From assembly GCA_000697055.1 (NCBI GenBank), contig JNDT01002304.1, positions 186,001 to 250,000 on the forward strand: a stretch of DNA of 64,000 nucleotides, in the 5' to 3' direction. Shown here piece after piece: positions 48,843 through 59,136 of the stretch (its first letter is position 1; every line of letters begins with the position of its first letter). The stretch is from Saksenaea vasiformis B4078. Lineage: Eukaryota > Mucoromycota > Mucoromycetes > Mucorales > Saksenaeaceae. The notes beneath the pieces are model-generated. The model did not search any database and had not been told where the DNA came from. It was given only the letters and a program-made list of their open reading frames with translations. Position numbers and translations under genes: made by a program.

Positions 48843-51009
48843 ATGTCTTGCATGCCATCTTCTTTAAACAACGACGGATCTATTGATAATGAGGTAGCAA
48901 GATCAGTGATCCTTACTCAGGAAGAGGCGAGGAATTGCAGGCCTGAGACGACAACGAAGGCATATAGGCCGAAAATCCAAGAATTCCTAGCATGGTGTGA
49001 TGAAATGTGGTCAAACGAAGACGACAGAAGAATTGTCACAGGCGAGAAGTTAAATCACTTCCTGCGCACAAAGGTATTCACGGCAAAGATATGTATGTAG
49101 ACGCTCAAAATTATGCTACAGGTCATGGACAGAAACACGCGCCATAAAGGCAGAACCCCGGGAGAAAAGATCAAGTCTGCGACATTAGAGCAGTACATTT
49201 CTGCGATAACCGATTTGTGCAAATCTCAGGTGCTCCGAAAAATGAACTCTCACCCCCATCCGAGAGAAATGGTGAAGGGCCTGATTACGGTAGCCAAAGC
49301 GCGAGGATATGATGTCAGCCGCTAGAGCTTCGAGGACCGTGGAGAAGGGACCCTGGCCGATGGCTACACTTCTATGGACCAGGTTGCCGCTGTCGTCAAC
49401 TACTACCACACCCGAAACCATGCGGTGGCATTCTTGTTCTCTCACCATTTTCTCCTCCGTGGAGAATCCATCCGCAAGATGGAATTGACAGATCTACAGT
49501 GTTTCAATTTGGAGAACGAGAGTGCCAGACCCGGTGCCAGCTGTCCAGCCTTGGTGATGATCATGCATCAGGGCAAGACCAACAAGAACAATCGCCTGGA
49601 GACAGCAGGCTGCATTAGACTTGTGCGTGTCGAGGGCTGTCCGTTCATGGCCCTTGTCTTCTACCTCTTCTGGAGGTACCACATGGAGAATGAGCCATTC
49701 CCGGACTTCTCCTCGTCGAGCAGCTGGTACCGCATAAAGGTCATGAAGACTGGCACTGACTCGACTGCCGAAAGGGGATACCGCACCCATCACGATGCGG
49801 TCACCGCAGCTCTCTCGTTTGTTGGGATCAAGTCCAACAAAACCACCCATATCAACCGCGGTTCGGCGGCAAGGATGGCGGCCCTGGCCGGTGTCGCAGA
49901 AGACCAGATCCGCCGCCAGGGACGGTGGAATAACAGCACCATGAATGGCGCGTATCTCACTGGTCTACCAAGAGAAATCATGAGGACCATGGTCAGCTTC
50001 CCCCCACAGCAGGGTTAATTCCATCTTCCTCGCGCATCATTGGACCCTCCTGAGGAGCTGTGCCGTATGGTGTTCCCCAAGCTAGACTCGTGGAACGATC
50101 GTCTCCTAAACAAGCGCAATGATCCGAACAACGGTGACAGCATCGAGTCACAGTGGCAGCCCAGGCGTTCTTTCAGATGCTGTTCACGTTGCGGAAGACG
50201 ATTATCCAGGATTCCGTATTCATGATGGAGAGGCTCCCCCATCATCCCCTATGGAGCCATGAGATTTTCTCTCATGATCTCTATACCGATTTTAAACGGT
50301 AAGTCAACCTCTCACTTGTTGCGGTGATTGTCGAACTCGTTTTTATTAATTATTGTTGCAATGTAGCCGATCGAAAGCATTGGCGACCGAGAAGAGTGAT
50401 CCGGCTGGCATGCTGCTGCAACGTTGCGTACCGGTGTTGGAAGCGAAGGTCCAAGCCATGCATCGGGACCTGGTAGCACGCTTTGCTGATCAGCAGGCGA
50501 CGTCGTCCACCACTAACGAGTATATCAGCCAGCTTGTGACGGGGAGGGTTACCTTGAGCCTCAGCATCAACTTGAATGGAGATGACAGCAATGGCCAGCC
50601 GCTGTCCACAATCGCCACTACCTCCATCCCTTCCCCGGCCCAACGACAGGAAGATGCCAACACCCCTGTCGTTCAAGTTGACTCGGGCTTCCCACCCTCC
50701 TACACCATGAGTCGCGGTATCTGCACGGTCCCCGATCTGTGGCGCGAGTGGACCGTGGGGCTCGCAGGCGGATACGCTGTGGAGCAGTTGGGACAGCGTT
50801 GGAGAACGAGGTGGTGCCGAAGTGAGAAGGAGAAGAAGTTCTTCAACAGAAGAAGGACTATCATTGACGAGATCAGACGGTACGCTGAACATCGACGCGT
50901 GTCTCTGGCGACGGCCGTGGAGATTGCGGAACGCCAACGATCGCAGAATGGGTGTTCCTTACATTGGCTGGCAATGAACCCCAGTGAGATCTTTGGGTGG
51001 TTCCCCTAG
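48843..51009 (+). pseudogene. Crypton tyrosine recombinase with GCR1_C domain, inactivated
   Basis: Exon 1 (48843-49073) and exon 2 (from 49122, 48-nt intron) give a core-binding region. A recombinase domain follows with the catalytic set: Arg in LLRGES, Lys in HQGKTNK, HINR, GRW and the Tyr in NGAYLTGL. A TAG at 49323-49325 and a TAA at 50016-50018 interrupt what otherwise continues in the same frame (PRASLDPPEELCRMVFPKLD after the second stop). Near 50150 the frame changes. After an intron starting in the GTAAGT near 50300 and ending before 50369, the C-terminal exon carries a GCR1_C-type domain (SRGICTVPDLWREWTVGLAG) to 51009. Family known; loss of function is inferred from the lesions. 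Confidence 0.85.
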
Positions 51010-51584
51010 ACATAGACTTTTTCTTCTTTTCCTTCTATTTTCTTTCTCTTTCTTTTATATCTTAATAAACCAAATGACACAATAGTCTGAATATCTTACA
51101 AAACATTAAAGTGATTTTTTTATCGATTTTGCATTTATTTTTGTTATCGGAGACAAAGTGAGATCATATAGTTGGAATACGAGTATGAGTTTCTCAATAT
51201 ATTGGGAAACATAATGATTAAGATTACCATGAGTTCGTGAATGTAGCGGGTTCGCTTACTTAAAAGAAGAAGAAAAAAAGAAGCAGCTAATAGCAACTTA
51301 ATGTACTACCGATTTCATTAGGTTTTCCTAGGGCAGATTTTTGCAGTGGGGACTTGGACCGCAAATATTTGCAAATATTGCCGGTGTTAGTCCGCAAATA
51401 ACAACATCTATTTGCTGGCGGGACCTCTAGGGACTTTCGGGGACTTGCCCAAAAAAAGATAGGTTAACATAAAGAGAAATCACTTACAAAAGCCACTCAT
51501 ATTTTTGGAAACCAGACGAAGTCACTTTGCGAGAGTGCTTTTTTCTGGGGGGATGCTCGTAGTCCAAACTGGTTGAGTGCAAAC
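51010..51584. other. Spacer with GGGGACT-rich block
   Basis: About 0.57 kb. Around 51345-51455 there are two GGGGACTTG copies, a perfect palindrome GCAAATATTTGC at 51361-51372 and further GCAAATA copies, the proposed right end of the Crypton-like element. The rest is the promoter region of the mL67 gene. Confidence 0.45.
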
Positions 51585-52145
51585 ATGGCCTCGACGCACA
51601 GCGTTTACCTCTTCCGTAACATTCAGACACATCAGGTGCTTGTGAGCACGCGACAGCTTTTGAAGGTGACTAAGATATAATAAACCAGAATGGATGAGAA
51701 TTGACCACCCACTCTACAGACAAATGCGTTAAATCAGTTGGACTCGCCTATTCGCCCTGTTCGTCTGCGAAGAGATCTGTGGCGTCCTATGGTGGCCCTT
51801 ACTGGCTTTAATACACCTCAGTCAGCTCAGGCACTATCCGATGCACTCCTCCAACGCTCGAAAGCCCGCCAGCTTGAATTGAAGACTTCCCCAGAACAAC
51901 TGTCACGACCCAAGCGTTTGAGAGTTGTCGATCAGAAAGACCTTGTGGAGAAGTCTGTGACATCGTTATGTGAAGCCTTGGAAGACATTGCTCCAAAACA
52001 CTTCAAGGACGCTAAGTTGACTGCACTATGGGAACAACAGCATTTTGTTGATATGCGCGGTGAGAAGGATTGGCCAGCATTTGTGGAACATGGACAACTG
52101 GAACTGAAGAATAACCGTTTTATGCCTGCTGAAGCGTCATCGTAA
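51585..52145 (+). CDS. MHR1: Mitochondrial ribosomal protein mL67 / Mhr1 family
   Basis: Exons 51585-51665 and 51720-52145 (54-nt intron, phase 0) encode 168 residues. The N-terminal VYLFRNIQTHQVLVS, followed by RPVRLRRDLWRPMVAL, is the conserved core of the fungal mL67/Mhr1 family. The yeast member is both a protein of the large mitochondrial ribosomal subunit and a factor in mitochondrial DNA recombination. The C-terminal half is helical and charged (KPRLRVVDQKD-like region, then WPAFVEHGQLELKNNRF). The length is shorter than yeast Mhr1 (about 226) but complete at both ends. Mitochondrial location is inferred from the family. Confidence 0.85.
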
Positions 52146-53016
52146 GCCCATGTACATAATTAGAGGAAGTCGGAACGTCAGCCTTGACCTCCGAATGTGA
52201 AAACGAAGCCTCACTCACATGAACGCAAACAGCGTCAGCATCGGTTTCGTTTTCAAAGCGCAGTAGAATTTCAATAAATATAAACGTAAGCAGCCTACCA
52301 TTCAGATTTATTCAATATTGCATGCTTAGAATTTATGTGCGAGGTGATAGCGTTAGCTTGACCTTGCGAATTTTTACCTGTGCCCTTCACCGAGTATCAT
52401 TTTCCATTGATCTGCGGAAAATGATTATGCCACAATTCTCGTTATTTCTTTCCAGAAACTGAATAACGAGACTACTTGTTGTTATATTCACCGGGGATTT
52501 GGCATGTATCGTATGCTCTTACATGTTATGGCCTTTCATGAAAGACTTGCAACCGCACCGACCTGGGAAGATGAAAGTAAGCTACATCCAGCTAGGTGGG
52601 TATTAGGCGATTGTTGAAGTAAATCACTACTATCAATGCGGCTTTACTGTGATATGATTACACATAACTGCTTCTTTTTTGTTGCAATATCTATTCTGCG
52701 CTATGCTTTTTTTTTGTTTTGGCATAGCTTTCGTTCCTGTGGAACTTTTCAGAAAAAATCATGCTATGGTATGGAAGATACGGAGACTTTTGGACTTATG
52801 TAAGGTTCAGCTTTTTCGGAGAGATAAGATACCCACTAAGTGCTTTATCTACGTTATAACTTCTTGTTGGATAAAAAGAGCTTCAAGATAGCGAATGGCA
52901 AGTATGAGAGAGGGACCGCTTTTGAAAGTCACCATTTCTGAGTTGCGATTGGGGAAGATGCTGTAAAACAAAAAGACACTCAGCGAACCGAACTTACAAT
53001 TTAGAGCATACCCACA
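52146..53016. other. Intergenic region
   Basis: About 0.87 kb between two + genes. AATAAA-like sites near 52273 fit the 3' end of the mL67 transcript. No gene supported. Confidence 0.5.
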
Positions 53017-53641
53017 ATGGCAGAGAAAAAATCAGCGCGAGATTACGTTGAGTCCTACGTTCAAGAGAATGATAACGATGTCAAGGATTACTTGTCATCG
53101 CAACAGCCACGGTACGATCCTGGAAAGAGCCCTACCGCGCCTGACACGACTCCACAGCAACAACAACGTACGAATGATCAGCCAGAGCAACAGAGATCTT
53201 CCTACAATCTCCACCAGCCAACTATAAATCCTATGCCAAGCAGTGAAAATGCCTCTACAACCGAGAAACCGAAAATGGTTTGGGCTGTGCGCGATTTCCT
53301 TGACCAGAAACGCGAGATTCATGAAACCGCTTTGGGCAACTGCGCCGATCTTCACGTGGACCTCTTGACATGTTTCAAAGATGGAAGTTGGTGGGACAAG
53401 GCCAGGATGTGTGAAGAACAAAAACAGAAATTTTGGAATTGCTATAACGACCAAAAAGTTGGGTTCCTATATCTAATCAAGGATGAAAAATTAACATGTA
53501 TGATAGAAATTCTTGAAGACAGCTAACTACAAGGGACCAATCAATACGCCAGAACAAGATACACAGATTCTATATGACGCGATAAATTTACGTCGAGAAG
53601 AGGAAAAAACGACGAAACAGGAGGAAACAACACAACAATAG
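53017..53641 (+). CDS. Twin-CX9C (CHCH) protein with long disordered N-terminus
   Basis: Exons 53017-53457 and 53507-53641 (49-nt intron, phase 0) encode 191 residues. Residues 1-95 are Gln/Pro/Ser/Asn-rich and disordered. Residues about 108-150 contain C-ADLHVDLLT-C and C-EEQKQKFWN-C, two CX9C motifs joined by a short loop: the helical hairpin of proteins oxidised by Mia40 in the mitochondrial intermembrane space. The KFLKTANYKGPINTPEQD segment follows, supporting the acceptor at 53506, and the tail is charged and Gln-rich. Such proteins assist respiratory-complex assembly. The specific member is not identified. Confidence 0.8.
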
Positions 53642-54039
53642 ATTGTATAGAGCGGCGAAGCAAAGTCTTCACTACGGAAAAAAGAAAAACGAATCGTTCC
53701 AGAATATCGCAGCACAAACATTGAAAAAGAGAGCAGCTTTCCTGCAAATACCTACGATAAAGTTTGCTTGTCTAATGATCGGTTATTTTTCAAAAGTTTA
53801 AAAATCCCCTCGGGACAAGATGTATGCAATCGTGCCGGAAAGAAATACATAGACAATTTGTTAGTAAGGAAAAATACGAGATGTTTTCAATTGTATATGC
53901 GTCGGTGATAGTTTACAATGTGTTTAAAAAAGAAACGCTCGTTTACCACTGTTTGTGTACAGAGAACAAGTAGAAAGAGCATAAATAACGGGCATAGCCG
54001 CACTCTAATTCAGCTCTTCTTTCACTCCACGGAACATTT
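53642..54039. promoter_or_regulatory. Upstream region of the deacetylase gene
   Basis: About 0.4 kb between same-strand genes. A CATAAATA sequence at 53980-53987, about 55 bp before the ATG, is a plausible TATA element for a strongly expressed secreted enzyme. Confidence 0.4.
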
Positions 54040-55439
54040 ATGGTTAAACTCATTCTTTTAATTACGATTGCTTCTGCAGTGGCGCTGGTAGCCCGAGGAG
54101 CTGCAGTGATTAAAGATCATGACGACGATGACGACTATGATGATGACTACGACGATGACGATGATCACTCGACCCCCACGCCTACAAAGAGCCGTGGTCC
54201 TACACCTACACACACTACTATATCACGGGATGTGTATCCTGTCTCATCTCCTTCCTTTCTTCCCGATTTTTCGTCTCCCTCGTTCAGTATTCTGGACCCC
54301 GTCCCTACAGGAACCATTGAGCGCGATAGCGATTTCAATATCAAGAGTTATCCCGACACCTGGAAAACGCCGCCTACAGACGATCCAGAACTAGACAGTG
54401 CCGTGGCTTTCATTGATTTTGAACATGTACCGAATATTCCGGTGCGAAAACTGAAAGATAATGGTGAGATTGATACCGACAGCTACGACGTGGGCGACGA
54501 TGATGCCTGTTGGTGGACTGTCACCGGTTGTACTTCACCAAAAAAGACGTATCTCCCAGAAGATATATACAGATGCCCTAACGCTGGCGACTGGGGTCTG
54601 GTAAGATAAACTCAATGGTGTAGTCTGCTTTTACTTACCCAAATGCTTACTAGACATACGATGACGGGCCATTGAACCCAAGGTTGAAGAATCAAGATGA
54701 TCCTTATGCCGAACCACGTCTTTATGATTACCTCGTGGAGCATAATAACCAAAAGGCGACCCTCTTCTGTAAGTCGTTGATGCAAACACTACATTTTGAA
54801 TAACACGATATTTTAGTTGTCGGGTCCAATGTTGCGACATACCCTGAGGCTGCCAAACGAGCTTTAGAGAATGGACACGAGCTATGTTTGCATACATGGT
54901 CACACACACCCATGACGACCAAAACGAACGAGGAGGTCATTGCCGAACTTTACTGGAATTTACGGGCCGTTAAGGAAGCCACCGGAGTCACTAGCCGTTG
55001 CTGGCGTCCTCCTTATGGTGATGTCGACGATCGTGTAAGAGCCATTGCCCATCAAATGGGTCTTAGGACAATCCTATGGAACAAAGACTCTCAGGATTGG
55101 CAATTGAGTGACGACGGCAAAACCCAACCCGAGACCATTGATGGATACTTTAAGCAGTGGATCGATGACCATGAAAACGGCAACGACAAGGACGGAGGTC
55201 ATATTGGGCTCCAGCATGAGTTGAACCATCATACGATCGACATCGCTGAGAAATGGCTCCCACACATGCAGAAGACGTTCCATATGAAGCCAGTCCATGC
55301 ATGCATGAATTTGCCAAAACCTTACTGGGAATATGACGGTGAGGATGATGACGAAGATCACCACCATCATGACGACGAGGACGACGACGACGATCATGAT
55401 CATGATGACGACGATGATGATGATGACGATGATGATTAA
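54040..55439 (+). CDS. Secreted polysaccharide (chitin) deacetylase with Asp/His-rich ends
   Basis: Exons 54040-54600, 54654-54768 and 54817-55439 join in phase to 432 residues. A signal peptide (MVKLILLITIASAVALVARG) is followed by an acidic run of about 18 residues, nearly all Asp, and a Ser/Pro/Thr linker. The NodB homology domain (about 180-390) contains TYDDGP with the catalytic and metal Asp (residues 188-193), HTWSHTPM with the metal His pair (251, 255) and WRPPYGDVDDR. Such enzymes de-N-acetylate chitin to chitosan in the periplasm and wall; chitosan is abundant in Mucorales walls. Unusually, the C-terminus is a roughly 35-residue Asp/His/Glu tract instead of a GPI signal. Confidence 0.92.
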
Positions 55440-57116
55440 TTACTTCCTAGATATAGCTACTACTACAAAGTACTACATTTCACAGTTGCGCTGGCTGTCA
55501 TTGGACAACCTATCCAATGCGGCATTTATCAACAGAAATCATATTCGTTGTTTTTCTTATCAAATATTTTTCTTTTTTTCCATGGAAGCGACATTTGTGA
55601 TGGCAGTGGAGGAAGAGGACAGACCAAGAGAAAGTTAGCATATCTCCTTAGCTTCTTCCGTTCTTTCTACGGTCATAATTGTGCAAACTTTATTTTGAGT
55701 GTTGAAAGCAAAGAGTTGCAACAATAAGTGTAGCAGGAAGATTATATTAACTGGCGAATGATTCGCCTGTATCAAGATGTCAGGCTCGCTACATGAAATC
55801 AATCCGGCTTTCGGAAAAGCTTCTCTTGCATCGACCCCAAAAAAATCATTGCGTCATGGGTGAATTGCCGTAGTAGATTTACATAGTTACTCATAACATT
55901 CCCTGGTTGCATGAGTATAGTTTTGTGATGTAGCGTAAGAGGTGCCACATATCAAACGGCGTTCTCCGTTTGCAACGCTCTTTCTCTCTCTAATGATCTC
56001 CCGGCAAATGTCTTGCTGTTTTTTTTCCATGCGAAAATCTTGCACACTGCTCTGTACCGTTTAATCTGTATGGTCCCTAAATTTGATGTACTCTCACAAG
56101 CTATGTTCCGTCCTATCTAAAATAGACAGCTTTCGTATATACAAATCCTCCTGCATATTCTTTTCGTTATACGCAACATGGGGGTTCAGAAGTCTTGTAG
56201 TTCCAATTACCTTGCAACGCGGTGCCGTCTTAAATTCGGTTCAATTTGTATCAGTTGACGTCCTTCTGCCATCATTTTTCCATTCATATATAGCCATAAT
56301 GCCCATTCTTGGACTGCAGCGGTCCTCGGAATCTGATCAAGCATTATGTACCAATGCTACCAATTGTGGGTGCTACCATGGACATTTATGATCTTCAGAC
56401 GCAAATCGGACCACTAGATATGAAAAATTAAGGGTTAATATCCAATCTTAATATATTTGTATCTAGGGACTTGTGTTCTGGTTAGCGTGAAGCTACTGGA
56501 AGTGGTATAACCAGCCCCCCAATAACCAACGTAAAAGAAAAACTATCACACAGTTTTACCAACGCACAATCGCTTGGAGTTGATTACTACTTCAATCTTA
56601 TTCTTATGTTTATAGCTTTTGTAAGTCCCACATACGCTTATTTTTTCCCTTGAAGAAAATTTGGTACATCCTTTAGCGCTTGTTAGCCAGGTACTAAGCC
56701 TCGGAAGCACTTTCCTAATATAGAACCTAGCAAAGATTCGAGCGAACTATTGGGTACATATCCAGTCAGCAAGCTAGAGATTCCGAGAGTGCGAAAGGCA
56801 AATGCGTATGACACCAAAAGATCATTATTTTTTGTTCGTCTGGGATAACTGGGTTATCCCAAGTTGTTGTGGCATGAGCGGCGCGGAGCTCCGGATTGAT
56901 CCACGACTGGGCAAAAGTTTGCGAGCGGAGATTCGGTAACCGATCCCCCGCCTTGGAGGAATATACGTTTGACTAATCGGTGGATAGGCCCTTCTCAGTA
57001 GCCATTTGTCAGACAACTCACGATATTTCTAATGTAAGGTTTCACAAAAAGTACTATATATCCGAGCATGTTTCTATCTCTTCCTCACTATCAATTCAAG
57101 CTTCACTTTACACATT
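55440..57116. other. Intergenic region
   Basis: About 1.7 kb between two + genes. No domain-bearing frame on either strand. The final 100 bases hold the promoter of the dioxygenase gene. Confidence 0.5.
57053..57062 (+). promoter_or_regulatory. Probable TATA element of the dioxygenase gene
   Basis: ACTATATATCC lies about 55-65 bp before the ATG at 57117, the usual place for a TATA box in these fungi, where leaders are short. Confidence 0.45.
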
Positions 57117-58301
57117 ATGAGCGCTCAAAGAACCCCGCTGTTTTACGTTTCTCACGGAGGTAAACAATCTTGTACCTCCCTAAAAACATGCTGACTGGTA
57201 TATACAATAGGACCAAATCTTTTGGAAGACACTGGAAAACCAGGTACATTCTACGAATGGCTTGGGAAGTACATCAAAAACGAATTAAAACCCAAGGCTA
57301 TGGTCATTATCAGTGCGCATTGGCAAGGCGAGGGAAAAAACGGTGTTTTCGGTAAAAAATTCAAGGGGAGCAGAGGTCATTATTTGCTAATTAAAATATA
57401 CTTTGTAGTGGACACATCTGAAAAACCAAAATTGATATATGATTTTTACGGCTTTCCTCGGCGATACTATGAACACACCTGGGACCATCACGGTTCTCCC
57501 GCTGTAGCCGGACAAGTAATCGGGCTACTTAGAAAGGTAAACTAAAGCATAAGCGCTGTTGAACGCATACAGATATCCTCGTTTGATAGGCTGGCATTGA
57601 CGCGACGGGAAAAAATTACGGAAACGACCATGGTGTATGGTCACCTTTAAAGCGCGCGATGGCGTCCAACCCAGACATCCCCGTTGTTGAAGTCTCCACC
57701 TTCTCTCATGAGGATATGCCTTCCCATACAAGGATGGGTGAAGCACTTGCTCCATTAAGGTAGGAATGATATGGTTTAAACTTTGCAGGCAAACTAAATG
57801 TCTGTAGGGATGAGGGGATCCTTATCATCGGTAGTGGTATGCTCGTACACAATCTGCATATGATGTGGTCCTACACGGGCAAACCCTCACCACAATTTGT
57901 CGAAGACTTTGATCGGGAGGCGGATAGATGCGTACTTCAGCTATCGGTATGATTCTCGTTCAATTCAAACTTGGTGAGTCTAACAAGACAAATAGGGTGA
58001 AGCGCGAAAGCAAGCGGCGAACAACCTGGATAAACATCCGGCTTTTAGACAGAGCCATCCTACAGCAGAGGTACGGTAGAAATAGGTAGAACATAAGTTT
58101 GTGGACCATCCTACTTATATCTGACATTTTTAGCATCTCACACCGCTCCACGTCGTGCTGGGTGCCGCCGGAGAAGACAAAGGTGTCAAATTACTGCATG
58201 AATTTGAATCATCACTTAGCTGGGGATCGTATGGCTTTGGTCTTCCGAAGGACGTTGAGCTTCCAAAGTTCAGTGACAACGATACCAAACAAGAGCTGTA
58301 A
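57117..58301 (+). CDS. LigB-type extradiol ring-cleavage dioxygenase
   Basis: Seven exons, 57117-57159, 57211-57351, 57409-57536, 57590-57759, 57808-57946, 57996-58070 and 58134-58301, all in phase, encode 287 residues. It belongs to the LigB/4,5-DOPA-dioxygenase superfamily, non-haem Fe(II) or Zn enzymes that open catechol-type rings. Conserved blocks: YVSHGGPN (His13), IISAHWQ, DFYGFPRRYYEH, NDHGVWSPL, LIIGSGMLVHNL and TPLHVVLGAAG, supplying the metal and acid-base His residues. The length (about 260-300) fits. It acts in the cytosol on an aromatic catechol such as DOPA or a lignin-type phenol; the substrate is not readable. The promoter has a TATA-like site at 57053. Confidence 0.93.
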
Positions 58302-59136
58302 AAGCTTAGGATTTCCACGTTTCAATATTGCTTATTGAATCAGCCTCTATACTTGTATAAATAAACCTCACGCTGATCTAGTTCAAAAAGAAATCTTAGA
58401 ACACCTCCTTAATTGAAGCAGCAAACGTGAATGCTCTCGCAAAGCATGATAACTTGGCTGCCATCAAGTCGCAAGTACCGCATTATCTTTAACAACATTC
58501 GTTTACTCGTTTCGGTTATTCATATGCGATCTTCATTTGAGTTTTACGAACTAGTTGATGAGCATTGGTTCGACGCTCTTTTCTATTCTACGTTATTTCA
58601 GACCACAGTCTTGAAACTTGAATGTGTATCTAAGTGGTAAATGTTTGAATACATCATTTCCCCAACGTAATTTCACCTCAACCAACTCGCTCTATTACAC
58701 CTGCAGTTGGTTCACATGAATAGATTACTGCAGCAATATATACTAAGAAAAAAGGTAAAATAAAACAAGCAAAAGGTAAAGAAAGAGAATGGCTAACATT
58801 TGCTGGATTGTTTATAAGGGAACCATTTGAAAACACGGCTGCAGACCTCGTTGAATCTTTCTCACACTGCCGATCCAAGGCGGTGGCATTTAAGGTATAT
58901 AATTGAAGTGTGTCCTTGAATTCATGTATTATTGAAGGGCTATCGCGGCTGAATAAAGATGATATGAAGTACACGCAGATCTACCCTCGTTCAAAATGTC
59001 AGAACGATATGGGAAACGTGAGTGTGGCGGATAAATCCAGGTTTAATGCGATGCAGCAAAAAACGGCGAGAAAAAGGGGGAGCGGGGAAAAGGGGAAGGA
59101 AAATCGCATACTATCTGTTCGCTTTTAAAAGGACCA
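58302..59136. other. Convergent intergenic region with an uncertain small minus-strand gene
   Basis: About 0.83 kb between convergent genes. A minus-strand frame at 58678-58974 reads as plausible protein, and a pyrimidine-rich stretch ending in TTCTTAG just before its last part looks like an acceptor, so a small two-exon gene is possible. No family recognised; evidence is weak. Confidence 0.3.

Larger units (their letters stand above)
47990..51460 (+). mobile_element. Decayed Crypton-like tyrosine-recombinase DNA transposon (limits tentative)
   Basis: The core is a tyrosine recombinase plus GCR1_C DNA-binding domain (48843-51009), the gene plan of fungal Cryptons, which move through circular intermediates by site-specific recombination. 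Upstream lies a 190-bp tandem duplication. The proposed ends are short related inverted stretches around 48000 and 51440; they are weak, and the true ends may lie elsewhere. The coding region is clearly GC-richer than neighbouring host genes, hinting at a separate origin. Nonsense and frame mutations show that this copy cannot make an intact recombinase. Confidence 0.7.

Noticed and set aside
54119..54394. Met/Thr-rich frame overlapping the deacetylase start
   Set aside because: Shadow frame of the Asp-repeat codons of the real gene.
56825..57016. Small basic minus-strand open frame before the dioxygenase gene
   Set aside because: Lies in the likely promoter region, with no recognisable features and no splice partners.
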